From NCBI GenBank assembly GCA_905221615.1, contig CAJNDT010004735.1, forward strand, positions 1-64,000: a DNA stretch of 64,000 bases, in the 5' to 3' direction. This stretch comes from Symbiodinium sp. CCMP2592 (lineage: Eukaryota; Sar; Dinophyceae; Suessiales; Symbiodiniaceae). Positions 1 through 12,658 of this stretch are shown one piece after another (position 1 is the first letter of the stretch; each line of letters starts with the position of its first letter). A program made the translations under genes and the position numbers. The notes beneath the pieces were generated by a model. It was not told where the DNA came from, made no database searches, and saw only the letters and a list, made by a program, of their open reading frames with translations.

Positions 1-420
1 CCTAAATTTATAGAAATTTCTTATCAGAATCTTCGGTATTTTTATATCGGAAGATAAATATAGCAAAGGACCGACCAAATAATCGGAGAGAGATTAAGGA
101 TGCGTTCAAAAATCCAGCACGATATCAATATAATAGAAAATCAAAAAGAATCCAGAATAATTATCATATTGAATTTTGAAGCTACTCATCATATATCTGA
201 AGTAGCATCCAGAGAAATCAATCTCAAATCTTATTCATTTATAAATATATAAATATATATATATAATTAAATTATAGAGATTCTTAAAATATTCAAGAAA
301 ATTTTTAAGAATTTCAATAAGATTCAATATAATAAAAAGAATTCAATAATTCTTGAAAAGATGTATAAGAAAGTATATTTTTCGAAGGTAAATCTTTTTA
401 GATTATATATCGTATGTTGT
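1..420. other. AT-rich segment at the window edge
   Basis: This stretch is dominated by A and T, with runs such as TATATATATAATTAAATTATAG, and contrasts sharply with the roughly balanced composition that begins around base 520. No long open frame lies in it. The minus-strand frame running out of its right edge, about 540 to 420, reads MAKQLRENE and onwards, but I do not recognise it. It could be an organelle-derived insertion, another foreign insertion or an assembly join. The sequence alone does not decide. Confidence 0.4.
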
Positions 421-779
421 TATAGATCTATTATTCGGAAAGGGGATTTTGGTAATTTGATCCGTAATTTGGCAATTCCTAAGGAATTAGGATAGAGAAT
501 TTGTAAGATTAATTCATTTTCTCGTAGCTGTTTTGCCATATTACCACTAAAATCGAGACCCGAGCAAAACCCATAAAGCGATGACAGAAGAACGCATGCA
601 CCAGCAAAATCAAAATGCATGCTTTGTGTGTACGCATGCACGCATGAATCGATGTCTGTATGTAGGGATGTACGGAGCGTGCGCATGTAGTTTGTCCGTA
701 TGTATGCATGCTTGCATGCACATATGTAAGTGGGATAAAAAGTAGCTTTGTCGCGCTTACCTTGAGGATGGATGCGGAG

Positions 780-1205
780 ATAGAGGAACGTCTTCTGGCA
801 ACCTTGCGTGCATGCGCCTCACTCGTCGTCCTCCTCCTCCTCATCGTCCTCAACTTCCACGGCCTCCTCTTCCTCCTCACAAACATTCCCTGTCAGACTC
901 ATGATGCAACTGCTACCTCGATGTTGCAGGGAATGGATCTGTGCAGTACAGGTTTCCTCGCCCTCCACGTCTTCGTAGGTGTACTCCGACCTGTGCTCTT
1001 CTTTGCTTTTGCTCGCCTTCTGTCCTTAAACCTGTTTGTCGGTTCCATAAATCTCAGCAGGTATGCTACCAGGCTATCGGAAGTGAGTTGTTCAAGGTGT
1101 TTCCATCGGTAGCAAGGGCGAAGGTTCTGGGGAAGGTCTTGACGGAGGAGCTCGTCAAGCTCTGAATACATCTGCCCGTACTTCCCACCGTGGCGCAGCA
1201 AGTAC
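780..1205 (-). CDS. Candidate exons of an acidic protein, unidentified
   Basis: On the minus strand from about 1205 to 1030 an open stretch reads like coding sequence (KYGQMYSELDELLRQDL, then YRWKHLEQL and AYLLRFMEP). In a neighbouring frame, about 1015 to 808, a second open stretch includes RSEYTYEDVEGEET and ends in a run of Glu and Asp before a stop or a GTGAGG donor. A similar SEYTY-like word recurs further upstream near 1290 and 1400, hinting at repeated short exons. I do not recognise a domain, and the exon borders are not fixed. The acidic tract alone could be a low-complexity accident; the first stretch is the better evidence for coding. Confidence 0.3.
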
Positions 1206-1439
1206 CTTCAGAAACTGGCCTCCCATTCCAGCACACGAGACAAGCTACAAGTACACTGCTGCGAAGATGAGGCCAGGACGCTTCCGTGTACGTATACTCC
1301 GATCTGAGCGACAGCTTCTGCAATGTGTGACATGCACCACTGATTCAGCCGGCTTACCATGCGCTCCCGCGAAAGAAATCTGCACGTACTCCGACGAAGA
1401 AGCACGTAGCAGAACCTCTTTCCTTCTTTGCAAAACAAG

Positions 1440-2890
1440 ATCAGCTTCGGTTTCGCAGAAACTCAATCCAAAGCTCGATTCCTCTTCCTAGCACTCCACA
1501 CAACTCGAGGGTCGGGCTCGTTTCCATCACCCACAGCTTTCGCCGTGGCCGCGGCCGTCGCCTACAGGGAAACGAGCTCCGGCGTCGCACGATGAGCGAC
1601 GAGACAGTGACCAAATGTGAGCACATGCGGACCAGATGGCTAGACGTGCAGTGTGGGATGTGGGATGATGATGACTGTCAATGCACCGAAATGCGAGACC
1701 GGACTTTGCATTAAGTTGTCCACAAGTCTGCCCTTGACTCAGCAGCCGCGGATCATTTCTGCTTTGACTTGCCTGACACACCCGTCCTTTTGTCCTGCCC
1801 TTGCCCGCCGCAAAAGCTTAGCACATTCAAGATATACAGTATGCAGGCACGGGTTTACCACCTTCTTGCAAAGGATGCTCTGTGCTACCAGGCTTCTTGA
1901 AAGACACATGGTGACCGGAGTCGAACGTTTCGCGACAGAGTTACACATCTCACCACCAGCTATGCCCTGTTCATATGCTGTTGCTTGAGCCTATTGTGCC
2001 TGCTTTCTTGACGCAGTGTGCCCGAGGATTTCTACATGCTACCCAGAACCTTGTCCTGGAAGGCACTTCGCAGCAAACGTTGATCACCCTGGCCTTCATA
2101 TAGTAAAAACTGTTGTGCCACAATTCTGCATAGTGATCGAAGAAATCTCTGAAGGCCATGTGGAAGCAGAACGATGCGTCCAGGTACGTGGAAGGCCTTT
2201 GCGGCTGCAGGCGCAGCTTTGGATGCCTGGGCATGGGATGCGCATGTAGATGACCACACTGCCTTCCAGAACAAGATCCACGAGTGGCGGTCGCTCCACC
2301 TTGCTGCCAAGTCACGCCTGGAGGCTTTGTGGATGCTTTAGGCCTGCGCGGGATCAGCCGCAGCCCAAAGACTGCAACAAACACTAGGCTGTTCTTTCTT
2401 ACTTTCTTGAATGAGCTGACTATCGTTTTAAACACTGCCTGTGGGCATGCAATGGCAAGTTTGCTACTGGTGTTCACTCATCTGTAGAGCAGATATGTAC
2501 CATGGAGTCACCATGCTTGCGCATCAGCCAAATCGCTCGTCACATGGGCCCTGGAAGAAGCTCACATCTACTGTCCTGGAAGTCCCCATCGCTGGCACAG
2601 CTTGTGTCTGCTGTGCATTCTGCTGCGGTCGCCTGGCAGCAACTGGACAGACTTCCTTCAACATATGGCATGCATATAAGCTGTGGCAGCTTAGCATCGT
2701 TAAAATATGAGCACACTCAATATGCTCATGACCGAGCTCAGTCGTTCCATCCATGAAGTATGAGATGGCCCGTGGCCCGTCTGTCTCGAACAACATGTAT
2801 TTAGAGCGGCAAGAAAAAATCACTCTCGCACTCTGCATCGTGCAGACTGATGCTAATGGGAGCGCTTAGCACCGTGAGCGTGGGAGCTCC
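1440..2890. other. No confident gene
   Basis: No recognisable gene. A plus-strand open run around 2187-2333 (TWKAFAAAGAALDAW, later KIHEWRSLHLAAKSRLEAL) ends at a TAG and could be a decayed coding fragment, but I cannot assign it. The rest shows only short overlapping frames on both strands. Confidence 0.4.
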
Positions 2891-2899
2891 AAAGAGTGC

Positions 2900-3610
2900 A
2901 GCGATGTCCACGAGGGCACAGTGCTGACAGAGACTCACGAGTGCGGGAGCTGCGAAACTGAAACCTCAGAGCCGGTCTTGCGGGAGAGGTGGCAGGAAAA
3001 CAAGTACAAAACGAGCAATGCTCTGACAACGCACGATTCGAATTTGATTTCGAGTCCATCCAGAAACCATTTCTGTGATTTCTGTTCCGACAGCAAAACC
3101 GGTTTCGCCAAAATGTTGACATGGTAGAGGGCGAAGACGTCGTCGTTGATCACTTCAAGTCCATGGTCGCTTGCAGGACTAACACCCAAGTAAAATCGTA
3201 CGATGTCTCTTGACTTTGACTTGCAATATGTAGCGTGGTGGTCGGGCCAACAACGTTGCGAAGATATCGCTTGAGCATGTCCTGATTGTCCAGGCATCCA
3301 AAGCAGTAGCTGGCGCGAACAAGCTTGAATGCCTCACGATAAGCTATCCAACAACTGCCTCCAGTTCGGTACCCAAGCAAACTCAATCCGAGATGATCAT
3401 TCAGGGCGAAGTTTCAAACATGAGATCCGGTCCAAGGTCGGAGAATGCCAATCGGAAGCCTTGTTTCCCATGGCGTCGTTTGATCTTGATTTCGGAGCTG
3501 CCATCCAGCAGAGGCTTCGCATTGGAGACCGCGCAATTCTTCGAAACGTGCATACCAGGCGCCCTTTGAGTGGAAGCTGGAATTTGAGACAGGGTGTTCT
3601 GCAACATCAT
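2900..3610 (-). pseudogene. Unidentified broken minus-strand coding fragments
   Basis: Three consecutive minus-strand stretches look like coding sequence but lie in different frames: about 3610-3404 (KPLLDGSSEIKIKRRHGKQG, then LGPDLMFETSP), about 3345-3190 (YCFGCLDNQDMLKRYLRNVV) and about 3210-2935 (DHGLEVINDDVFALYHVNIL, then KSQKWFLDGLEIKF). They follow each other in order, as expected either for exons or for a frameshifted, decaying element. I do not recognise the family. No splice sites were convincing enough to join them, so they are described as a broken unit. Confidence 0.3.
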
Positions 3611-3659
3611 GTCAACAAAGTCTTACACATTGTGCTTTCAAGTGACGATAAGCCCTGAC

Positions 3660-5815
3660 CAGTCCTCTAGATATGGGATATTGGAATGAAAGAAAACATG
3701 GATCCCGAAACGCTGTCCGATCCGCTGCGCCTTGGAGCCGCCTTTGCCCGGGTGGCCACGAGGGGTGGGAGAGCCTCCCAAGCTCATGCTCTCTGCTCTT
3801 CAGATAGGGTAACTTCTTCTTGAGTTCATCAAGGCCGTCATGCCCTGAGGCCCTTGGGTCACCTTGTCTACGGTGGCCAGGCGCCGCACTGTCCCAGCAT
3901 TGACTTGCAGGACAAATCAGAACCACACACCCGATAAGCTAATTTCCTGTCCAGCCACTGCAGGTTGCAAGAAACGTCCGCAAGACAGCTCTCCGTTCGT
4001 CGTCACTGGGCTGGAATTATGTGTCACTTGTCAGTCGCCAGCAGCTCCCACGATGAAAAAAGCTGACTTCCTACACGGAGCAGCACACCATTACGACAGC
4101 ATCGAAAACTGGTGCCAGCAGATGCCTGCTGCTGCTTGTTGACATCACTAGGCTCCTGCTTGGTTGCAACCACCTGGCACGACAAGAAGATCATGCTACG
4201 CGGCAAGCACACATGTCGAAAGACCAGGCCACGAATTGCAAGAACCCCAAACCCTTAATCCTCATGCGTAAACCCTGAACCCGAGACCCGAAACCTTGAA
4301 CCCAATGGCTCAGAACGGCGAGTCCAGCCACAAGCCGACATCCAGCCAACTCGTGCCATTCACTGCCTCTGCACTTGTCCTTTTAGGTATCTCAATGAGG
4401 GTGTACCGACATGGAATCTCTCCATAGCCCTTCAAGGCCCTAAAGGAGCTGGCTAGCCAAACCGTCAAGATCCCGCAGTTTACACAATTCGGCCTGCGTA
4501 TACACGTACGTAGGCTTATGTCTACGTATGTGTGCTCAGCGGCAAATAGAACCTAGCAAAAGTCTGAAAACATGCTCTAGAGTCTAGATCCCAGATTCGA
4601 CAGGGAGTTCGCTCAGAAAGTCTTGAGGCCCAAGGGCATCCCACACGAGAACCCACAGGCTGCGGCAGCCTTTTTGGACTCCGGCGCTTTGGCTGCCTGT
4701 GAAGCACGGGATATCTCCGCTCGCAACAACCATCATTACCACCACCACCACAACCGCCATCATAAGCCTTCCTAGTACAGACAGAAAGAAAGAGGTTCTA
4801 ACCGTTGAACCATCGCAAACTCCAAACCAAAAGCACTGACATCATGGCTTGCTATGATTGCCGGCTGTTCGAAAATCCTGGTAATAAGCGTGGTACCAGC
4901 CATGGCAGTCAGATCCGTACACAGGAATAGGAACCCTGGTGTTGCATGAAGTACAACTAGATAACTTAGACAAGGTGATCCAGGGCGGAAACTGCGTGGC
5001 AGCAATGACGATAACTGTGGTACCTAGTGGAAAAATGCAACACAAGCCTCATGACCGAAAGTAGCAGCTTGCATCATCAGTAGTCATAGCAACAACAACA
5101 CCAGGATGAGCTATCATTGCCAAAGGGACGATGATACTCATGCTGCCCTCATGGTCTATGATTCAACACCATCTTGATACTGTGACTTCCTCAACCCTCA
5201 GACACCTCGCGTTGGCCGCGTCCACGAGTTCCTGTCAGAAGCACTGGATGGCTACTCCACAGTACTCAGCAATTACTGCACCCAGTGCCGACGCCCTCCT
5301 TGCATCTTCTCCATGAGCTTCTCGGTGCGCTCCTCGGCGAGATGCCACGAAACCCCGGAAGACCCCGACAAGTGAAACTCCGCATACTACGAATATTGAA
5401 CATGCATGCTTTCAGACATGGGCCGACATCGAATTAGAGCTTCATAGAAGCTTGCAATGCAATGTGGCCACTACAAGACCCTTCCGAGTCAACTGCATTT
5501 TCACTGTTTGGCACACTTGTGCTCTGCATTAGGACAATGGACGTTACCTTGGAGGGATCCTCCTGGCAAGAATCATGGGATGTGAGACTTCCTGTGTGAT
5601 CGGGACATTTTTCTGGGCCAGACGTTGAACGGACGCCGATCTTCTGTGCATGGCATCCGAGATGGCAGTCTATGAGACAAGGCCATTCTGCTTGGGGGAG
5701 GCTTTGTCGCCCCGCGCCTCTCGTCGACAGGCGGATGACTTGGTCATGCCCTACAAGATCTGCAAGCCTGCTGAACAGTCGCAGCTGCGGTTGACACACT
5801 CCCACGATCGCGGGT
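3660..5815. other. No confident gene
   Basis: No recognised coding sequence. Around 4245-4310 there are several degenerate AAACCCT/AACCC words reminiscent of plant-type telomere repeat, too imperfect and too few to call. Short CAC/ACC repeats occur near 4735-4760. Confidence 0.4.
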
Positions 5816-5819
5816 AAAC

Positions 5820-6425
5820 TCAATACCAGCCGTAATACTGGTAGTTCCAAGAATAATAGTCCGAGTATTCATTCTGCCACTTGCCACCGTTTCTGGCTTT
5901 GCCCGTTCCTTTGGATGACTTCTTGGCAGTCTTTCCCTTTCCCTTTCCGTTACCCTTGCTGGGCTTGGGGAGCAGAGTCGGCAACTCCGCTGGCAGGCTC
6001 GGTGGAGTCAGATCCTCCGACAAGTCCGCCCACGAAGGTTGCGTCGGGCTCTTGGGTGAGCTCGTGGGGGCCGACGTTGGGATGCTTGCCGCTGGTGCTG
6101 GGTGGAGTGCTTGCAGGGGGGCTTGTTGCGTGGGGGAAGGCCCAGGCATGGGCGGTGCAGGGGGTGCAAAGTGAGGAGTGGCCATCTGCATCATTGGCGC
6201 TTGAGCTTGTACCGGCTGGTAACTGAAGCCATTGATAGTCTGCCAGCGGCAAGGCTGGAACATTTGTTGCAACGCTGCAACTTGGCATTGCGTTAGGGCG
6301 CAGGCTTGGGCAGCCTGAGCCCACCAATCCGGTGGCGGCGCCAGGCCTCCGCGGTAGTGAGGCCCGTAAACTGCTTGCTCGCCGCAAAAGGCAGGCGGCA
6401 ACTGCACCACTTGCACGGCAGCCAT
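5820..6425 (-). CDS. Small low-complexity protein with a WADL motif
   Basis: An uninterrupted 201-residue frame with an ATG start and a clean stop. The N-terminal 80 residues are mixed (ALTQCQVAALQQMF, CRWQTINGFSYQPV). Residues 83-130 are rich in Pro, Ala and Ser. Residues 129-139 read QPSWADLSEDL, residues 156-182 are a Lys/Gly-rich basic stretch (KGNGKGKGK), and the C terminus is very rich in Tyr and Trp (YYSWNYQYYGWY). The ordered change of composition and the intact frame argue for a real gene. A WADL-plus-acidic motif also appears near 19.1 kb. I infer a nucleic-acid-associated or scaffold role from the basic and aromatic tail, but no domain shows it. Confidence 0.55.
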   Translation of the reverse strand: MAAVQVVQLPPAFCGEQAVYGPHYRGGLAPPPDWWAQAAQACALTQCQVAALQQMFQPCRWQTINGFSYQPVQAQAPMMQMATPHFAPPAPPMPGPSPTQQAPLQALHPAPAASIPTSAPTSSPKSPTQPSWADLSEDLTPPSLPAELPTLLPKPSKGNGKGKGKTAKKSSKGTGKARNGGKWQNEYSDYYSWNYQYYGWY

Positions 6426-6429
6426 GACG

Positions 6430-8800
6430 GAGCTACTGGTCTAGCGCTGCCGGTGTGACTGAGCCAAAGGCGAAGAAAGCAAATCGCATGTTACAAGCGT
6501 GACAGACATTATGAAGACACCGGTCTACTTAGTATGACCACTAGACTTAGACTACAAGCAGAAATATTCATTTCAATCATTGCTGCACCGATTGCTGCGC
6601 CGTGACCCTCTTGCCCCAAGTCTGAGTGAGGTGCGCCGGCTGCCAAGCGGTTTGAAGCTGCAGATCCCCTGGCATCTGTGACGATGTATTTCTGTCGACA
6701 TGCGACGCACTTGCCAGAATTTCTGGCAAAATAACTCTCAAAAAGGAGCCACTTTCGATTTGTTTCATGCCGCGCCGACCTGCGCCGCGGCCTTTCCCGT
6801 TCCCCGCGCTCCCCGCGACCACGGCGCTGCAAGCGAGAGGCGTCCTCCTTGGCAGCGCCGGAGACGTAGAGCTTGAAAATGACACGGCAGATGAAACGTG
6901 CTGAGCCCGGCACGTTTCCCCGTCCCCGCTCGTGACGGCTGCGGCTCCTCAAATCAAACTCGTTGCACATAATGGTGATTAGGATTGGGACGGCCAGAAT
7001 TAGGAGGGTGATTTTCCTTCCTGATTATCATGAAAATGCAATTGCTGATGCGGGGCATGCCAGCCTGCGGCGCGTTGCTCGGCGTGAGCGGTCACGATCC
7101 TCCCGCCTAGCATTCTCGCGCCTGCACAGACGGTGTGAAGTTGCCGAATTCTGATACGGACAGACACACTTTCAGCTGTGACATGCTGATAGATTCAAGC
7201 GAGGTTATACAGAAGCGGAAGCACATGACACCAGGTGACGGTCTGCTCCTGACGAAGCGGGTCTTCCTTTACAGGCTGACATGCTGCGTGGTGATTGGTA
7301 TCTGTCACACCTCACTGTCACAGAATCACGTTGCAACGACATTCTGTGCCTCCGCCTATCACCGCGATCTCTTTCGCCACGCCTAGCTCGATTCTGTCGG
7401 CTTCACGCGGGCGGTGTCTAGAAATCCCAAGGTGAGAACTGGCCAGTGGACAAAGAAAGGTTTCAGGGGAAATCAAGCAGCAGTACCCCACTACGTTCGG
7501 CGATCCCTGCCTTCGATCGGCCTCCTCGCGGCGAGTAGTGCCTCCATTCATCATCATTCGAAGGGCCAAGTCATGAAATGAGGCGTGTAACTCGGTGACA
7601 TGGCACATTTCTCCCGTGTATTTGGGGCTTCCCATTTGCATGGCCGTGCATTGCCTTCGTGTCGGCGACGCCTCGGTGCAAGCACCAGCTCTTGTCTTCG
7701 GTACGCTACAGCATACTGCTTGTTTGGTTGAGTGCCACCACTTTTGCGACGACAGGCTGGGTCGACTACGGCGATCTGCGCATCTCTCGGTCCCTTCCGG
7801 CCTGGCCGTGTTTGTGTACCCAATGCTGGACTACTCAGCATACGGGCCAGTGGGTGTGTGTGTGTGTATGTATGTATTACCTCCAAGATCCTCCAAGTCC
7901 ATGTCTATCCAGCTAGTACTACTTGCAAACGTCTGGAGACACACCCATGGGATGATAACATGACAGCTTTAACCATGACGGCGGAATCGAAGTCGCGTGC
8001 TGATTAGGGCGCTCGCGGTTCGCCATGCACTGCCAGCCGCAACGTCCGTTCAAGACCCCTTTGAGGATCTTGCCCCGCGGCCATCAGCTTCACGCCTCCG
8101 GACTAGAATGCTTGATGGCAGTCACAAGTCAAGCATCATCTGGAGCATTCTGTCCAAGGACTGTGCCTGCAAAAGTAAAAGATGCAGGTGGGAAAAGCTT
8201 GGAATCACCAGTTTTTGCAAGGTGTCATGGGAAGTCATGGCAGTTGCCCCTGCGCCTCTCACGCCGCGGCGAGGCATGGTGCCGAGCTGCAGAGAACAGG
8301 GCGGGGCTCAAGGAAAACCGAGACTGCAAAACGCAAGCAAACAGAAGCATTGGCAGACAAGGCATCTCCAGACAAGGCTCGTGGAGCTACAGGGAAAACA
8401 CTTCGGCAGACTGCCTGGACGCTCGTCGCGCCGATCCAAACGATCCGCATGCATGCCACGGCGCTCTGGAGGACGCCTGGCACAGGCGCACAAGAAGACC
8501 TTCGTGGAAAAACGGTCCTCGTTCGTCAAGCACTGGACGGGTCAACGAAGGCCGGCAACTGCAGCATATATTCTGCGCTCTCGACGGGCACGCCTGCTGC
8601 TGTAGTGATCGTCCTGCAGCTTCTTCACTCTCAGCTGGAAACTGCACACATGCACAATGCACATCTCATGCAGGCGAGCGGAACACCGAAGCATTGCTGC
8701 AAGCTGCGATCCAGCAAAGAAAACGTCCTCTTCACGCTCCTGGCCTTGCACGATCCAGAACTGCAGACATTCAAGATCAAGTCGAGCGAGCAGGAGCGAG
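6430..8800. other. No confident gene
   Basis: No recognised gene. A TG/GTAT microsatellite lies at about 7850-7880. Several long overlapping plus-strand frames between 8000 and 8900 have atypical composition and no recognisable motif; they read as chance frames opposite the acidic minus-strand exons described next. Confidence 0.35.
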
Positions 8801-8809
8801 TTTTGCTGT

Positions 8810-9350
8810 GCGAACGACCTCGCCGCTTGGGCTCTGCGACTTCTTCCTCCTCGTCCTCCATTTCCTCCTCCTGCACACTTCAGCTGATCTGAGAAGGTGC
8901 TAGCACATGACTGGGATTCCTCAAATTCAGTTGTCGATGCAATCTAGAGAATACTACAACTAGCTCATCACACCACCCTTCTAAATCCACATGCAACTGG
9001 TTAGAGAGGCCTCCGAGGTGGTTAAGGTGGCAGTCGTTTTCCAGGGTCTGCATGCAACAGTTTCCCGGTGCCTCCTCAGCTTCCTTTTCCGCTTCACTGG
9101 CCTTAGCTGCACATATCGGGCCTCTCCTGTGAAAGCCTGGCCAAAATGAAGAAGCTGCCTCTTCTGCCTCGTCGACATCCTCCTCCTCGACATCCTGCAC
9201 TGGATGCTAGGGAGAAAAGCATGACTGTCCGCATGCAAGACCCGCCCGCATGAATCTCACGGCATGTCTGCTGCAAGCCTTGTCTTCATCCTCCTCGTCA
9301 AGGTCATCCTTGACATCTAAGCACTTTGCACAAATGTCCCCGTGAGTCAA
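8810..9350 (-). CDS. Candidate exons encoding acidic segments
   Basis: Several short minus-strand open stretches each encode an acidic segment and lie next to plausible CAG acceptors: about 9325-9290 (VKDDLDEEDEDKA), about 9195-9120 (QDVEEEDVDEAEEAAS), about 9105-9055 (ASEAEKEAEEAPGN) and about 8876-8790 (QEEEMEDEEEEVAEPKRRGR). Four acidic stretches in a row on the same strand as the neighbouring genes suggest one gene with small exons, possibly a nuclear protein with acidic and basic tracts. No domain is recognised. The borders are approximate and the frames were not joined. Confidence 0.3.
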
Positions 9351-9354
9351 GAGC

Positions 9355-10470
9355 AGTGTTACCGGCGTGTTGGTGGAAAGTCGGCATCTGACAGCGCATC
9401 CGACAAACCGACCAGGTTGCCTCCTTCTTGACGGGCCCTCTCGGAGCTTCCTTCAACAGTACCTCGCAACATCAGGCCGCATCAGCTTCCACTGCGCACA
9501 ACAGTGTGCGCCTTGGGATACAGACGATTATCTTGAGATCGGAAGATATTCTACGGCCAGGAGTGTCTATCCGTCTATCCGTAGTTCAACAAGTCCCCAG
9601 CTCCGTCAGGCATGCTGGGACACTGAATGTAGATGTGATCCTACGGTTCTAAGAGCAGCGAGAACGCCTTGGCTTTTCGTCGCTCGCCTGCAAGCACCTC
9701 AGAGGTGGTGGCACGGGCAGATGTCGACTCAAAAATGTCCATAAACCGCTGTGTGCAGGACGCCCAGCTGGCTCAACGTGCGGCTTGCCACCTCATTTGG
9801 AAAGCACTCTGCGAATTTGCCTTTTTATATGTCCATCTTGAGACAATCGCTGCAGTCTTTTGTTTTTCGAGGCAGAATTCGAGTGCACATCAAACTGAGG
9901 CACGTGCATTGTTCGGTACTCGAGGCGGTCGACTCGGCTTGGATGGTTCATTCTCTGGCCTTCCACAGCTGCACGCCACGAAAAGCTCGGTTTCGCTCAC
10001 ACAGAGAAATCTTCTTTTTGAGCTTGCCTGGCTCCGTCGTCGTCGTCCTTCTTCGCAACGATGGCACCCTAGGCAGGAGCACAATCATGGTGGGAAGACA
10101 GCTTCGCGGACAATCGGCAAAATAAAAAACGAAGCTGGCTCAATAGACCATGGAGGGCCCCTGACACGAGGCAGGACTAACTTGAGCTTTCCGGGCTCGC
10201 CGAGCTCGTGACCATCGCGCGCATGAAGATGCCACCAGACATCTGATCATCGAAGCTGGGTCATGTCATCTGCTATTGGCTGGTGCACATCTTACGAGGG
10301 ATGTCTGCCAACGATGCAGCGTGAGGCATGCCCAAGTCTTTTGTCAAGCCGCTGTTCCAAAGGCTTCTGACCTTAAACACCTCTGCAGATCTCAGGTTTG
10401 AGAAGCAAAAGCGTTCGCTACCTACCTTCCCAGAAGGGTGCACTTCACCTCAGCTTTCTGTCGAAAGCCT
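9355..10470. other. No confident gene
   Basis: Only short overlapping frames without recognisable motifs. This is the sequence downstream of VPS37 on its coding strand, so it should contain its 3' untranslated region. Confidence 0.4.
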
Positions 10471-10476
10471 TCACGT

Positions 10477-11124
10477 TCATGAGGTGCCCGGAGATTCGAG
10501 TGAAGATTTCAGCGCCAAGCGCATGTGTTTCTCCATTTTCTGCTGTACAAACTGCTGCTTGAACTGCGCAAGGGCGCTTGCGTCCAAGCTTTCCCTTGTC
10601 TCCAAGGCATCACGCAAAAGATCTTCGGCCGCAGAATCTGCCGTGTGAGCCTGTCCGTTCAGCATCACGCAGAGCTGCTCAGGACTGCGCTTTCGGAGGA
10701 TCTCATCGCGTTGAGCTGACAACGCCTCCACAGAGGCCTTCGTTGCAGAGAGTGCCTGCGAAGCGCTGGCATAGTCTTGCGAAGTTGCCTGCGTCCCTGA
10801 TTCCTGGTTCAGGATGGACTGAGCTGTGGATCGGTTCTTCATCCGGGCTGTCTCCAGCTGTTTTAGGAGAGCCTTGACCTCAGTCTTCTCCAGGATCAAG
10901 TCATCGAGAGCTGGCTTGTTGGCACGGAGATTCTGTAGCTCAGAAAGGCTGTAGTTGTCTAGTTCAGAGAAAGTAGATGGTACTGCAGGTAATCGAGATT
11001 CAGGAGGGGGCGGAGGTGGAGGTGATGTCTTTGGCAGGACTGCCACGACCTCTGCTTTCACTGGGGCAGGGGTACTGGCTGCGGGCGTAGACGAAGACCA
11101 CCACGGCATGGCGTTGCTCCACAA
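10477..11124 (-). CDS. VPS37: VPS37-like ESCRT-I subunit, Mod(r) domain
   Basis: A complete 215-residue single-exon frame. Residues 1-48 are a Pro/Ala-rich leader with a run of prolines. Residues 48-210 match the Mod(r)/VPS37 pattern: PSTFSELDNYSLSELQNL with conserved spacing, a central coiled-coil-like stretch (LILEKTEVKALLKQLETA), then RSPEQLCVMLNGQAHTADSAAEDL and a C-terminal helix ending QKMEKHMRLALKSSL. Known family role: VPS37 assembles with VPS23/TSG101, VPS28 and MVB12 into ESCRT-I, which sorts ubiquitinated cargo into multivesicular endosomes. The length is within the usual range for small VPS37 proteins. An intronless copy among short-exon genes could reflect retroposition, which is inference. 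The assignment rests on pattern recognition, not on an alignment. Confidence 0.8.
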   Translation of the reverse strand: MWSNAMPWWSSSTPAASTPAPVKAEVVAVLPKTSPPPPPPPESRLPAVPSTFSELDNYSLSELQNLRANKPALDDLILEKTEVKALLKQLETARMKNRSTAQSILNQESGTQATSQDYASASQALSATKASVEALSAQRDEILRKRSPEQLCVMLNGQAHTADSAAEDLLRDALETRESLDASALAQFKQQFVQQKMEKHMRLALKSSLESPGTS

Positions 11125-11129
11125 GAGCC

Positions 11130-12130
11130 TTAGTCAGAGCCAGTGCTCGTTGGCTCTCTTCTATGTGCGGGCTTGAACCAGTCAAGCCGACTTTCAGAAA
11201 TGCCGGCAGCTGCTGAAAGCACATGATAATCCACTTAGTGAAAGAGAATTAGTCGGCAAGACATGGTATGGCTATCTTGTACAAATGTGACTGACAACTT
11301 CACAGCACAGATGACCATGATCACAGCAATGGCGTCTGCATACGCACCATCACTAGTGAGTGAGTGAGTGATTGAGTGAGTGTCGACCTGGGCCTGGGGC
11401 AATGCCACGGAGTGCAACATCGTAATGCAACATGCGCACGAACCCCGCCTTAACACCCGAAGGACGCGGCTCGCCGGTCCCATCCCAGTCCTCCTCCTCC
11501 TCCGTGCGCCTCGCAACAGTCAAACCACAAGGGCTCCGAACTTCGTCGTCCTCATGCAGCCCCTTCCCTTGGTCCAGCTATATATAGTGGAACAAAGAAG
11601 GTGCCTTCGCCGCCAAAAACGACCCACTGAAGCCGCTGAAGGACTGAAGATATGGAAGGGTGGCTGTCAAGGTGCTTTTACTGGTGGATGCTCCAAGCAG
11701 CTGCTGCAGATGGCAAAGGATTTCATCAACTGGTCTCCACAGAAACCCGTCTGATTGCCCAGGGTGCCGGCCACTTCTTTTTGGCCGGCTCTTCCCATTC
11801 TGGAACCTTCCGGAAGGCCTGGGATAGATGCTAAACATGACCACTGTCAAGGACCATCCCTGAACCCTGAAAAGCTCGAAACACCAACAAGTACAGCAGG
11901 ACAGCACGTCCGGTCGAAGCTGTCGCCTCCGGGCAACCATCGAACCAATCATCACGACCTTCGCGCCAGTCTGTGTCCTGCAGGCCGTCATCACTCCAAT
12001 GTTGGCAAAGCCTGTGCCAGCGCCGGTACTTACTGCCGTAGTCACCGCCTCTGTAGCTACTGCTACCCTCTACCGCTAGCGTGCTGCCACTGCTGTATGG
12101 CCGTAGCTACGGCGACAGCTGCGACTCCTG
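11130..12130. other. Upstream region of VPS37, no gene seen
   Basis: No recognisable coding sequence on either strand. A short GTGA/GAGT repeat occurs at about 11355-11385. Sequence near 11125-11250 would hold the VPS37 5' region; no promoter motif can be named. Confidence 0.4.
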
Positions 12131-12136
12131 CTACTA

Positions 12137-12415
<279 letters not shown>

Positions 12416-12658
12416 TTCTACCACTGCCAGTACTACTTCGACTGACATGGCTTCAATATTCCTATGTCCTATGGCTGCCTACATACCACGCACTTTTACT
12501 GTGATCAGCACTGCTGTGAGTCATACTTCTGCCTCATGTTGAGCTTCCAGGCTTTTGGGTCCTTCCCTGACAACTCTTTGAGGGGTCAATGAAACGGAGC
12601 CCTAGAACCCTGTACATGAAGATCCTATTTTTGGCGTCTCAGAGGCGCAAGAGAGCAC

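Noticed and set aside
4245-4310. Interstitial telomere-like AAACCCT words
   Set aside because: Too few and too degenerate to distinguish from chance.
8000-8900. Overlapping plus-strand frames of 200-290 residues
   Set aside because: No recognisable motif, odd composition, and the acidic minus-strand exons opposite explain the open frames at the right end.
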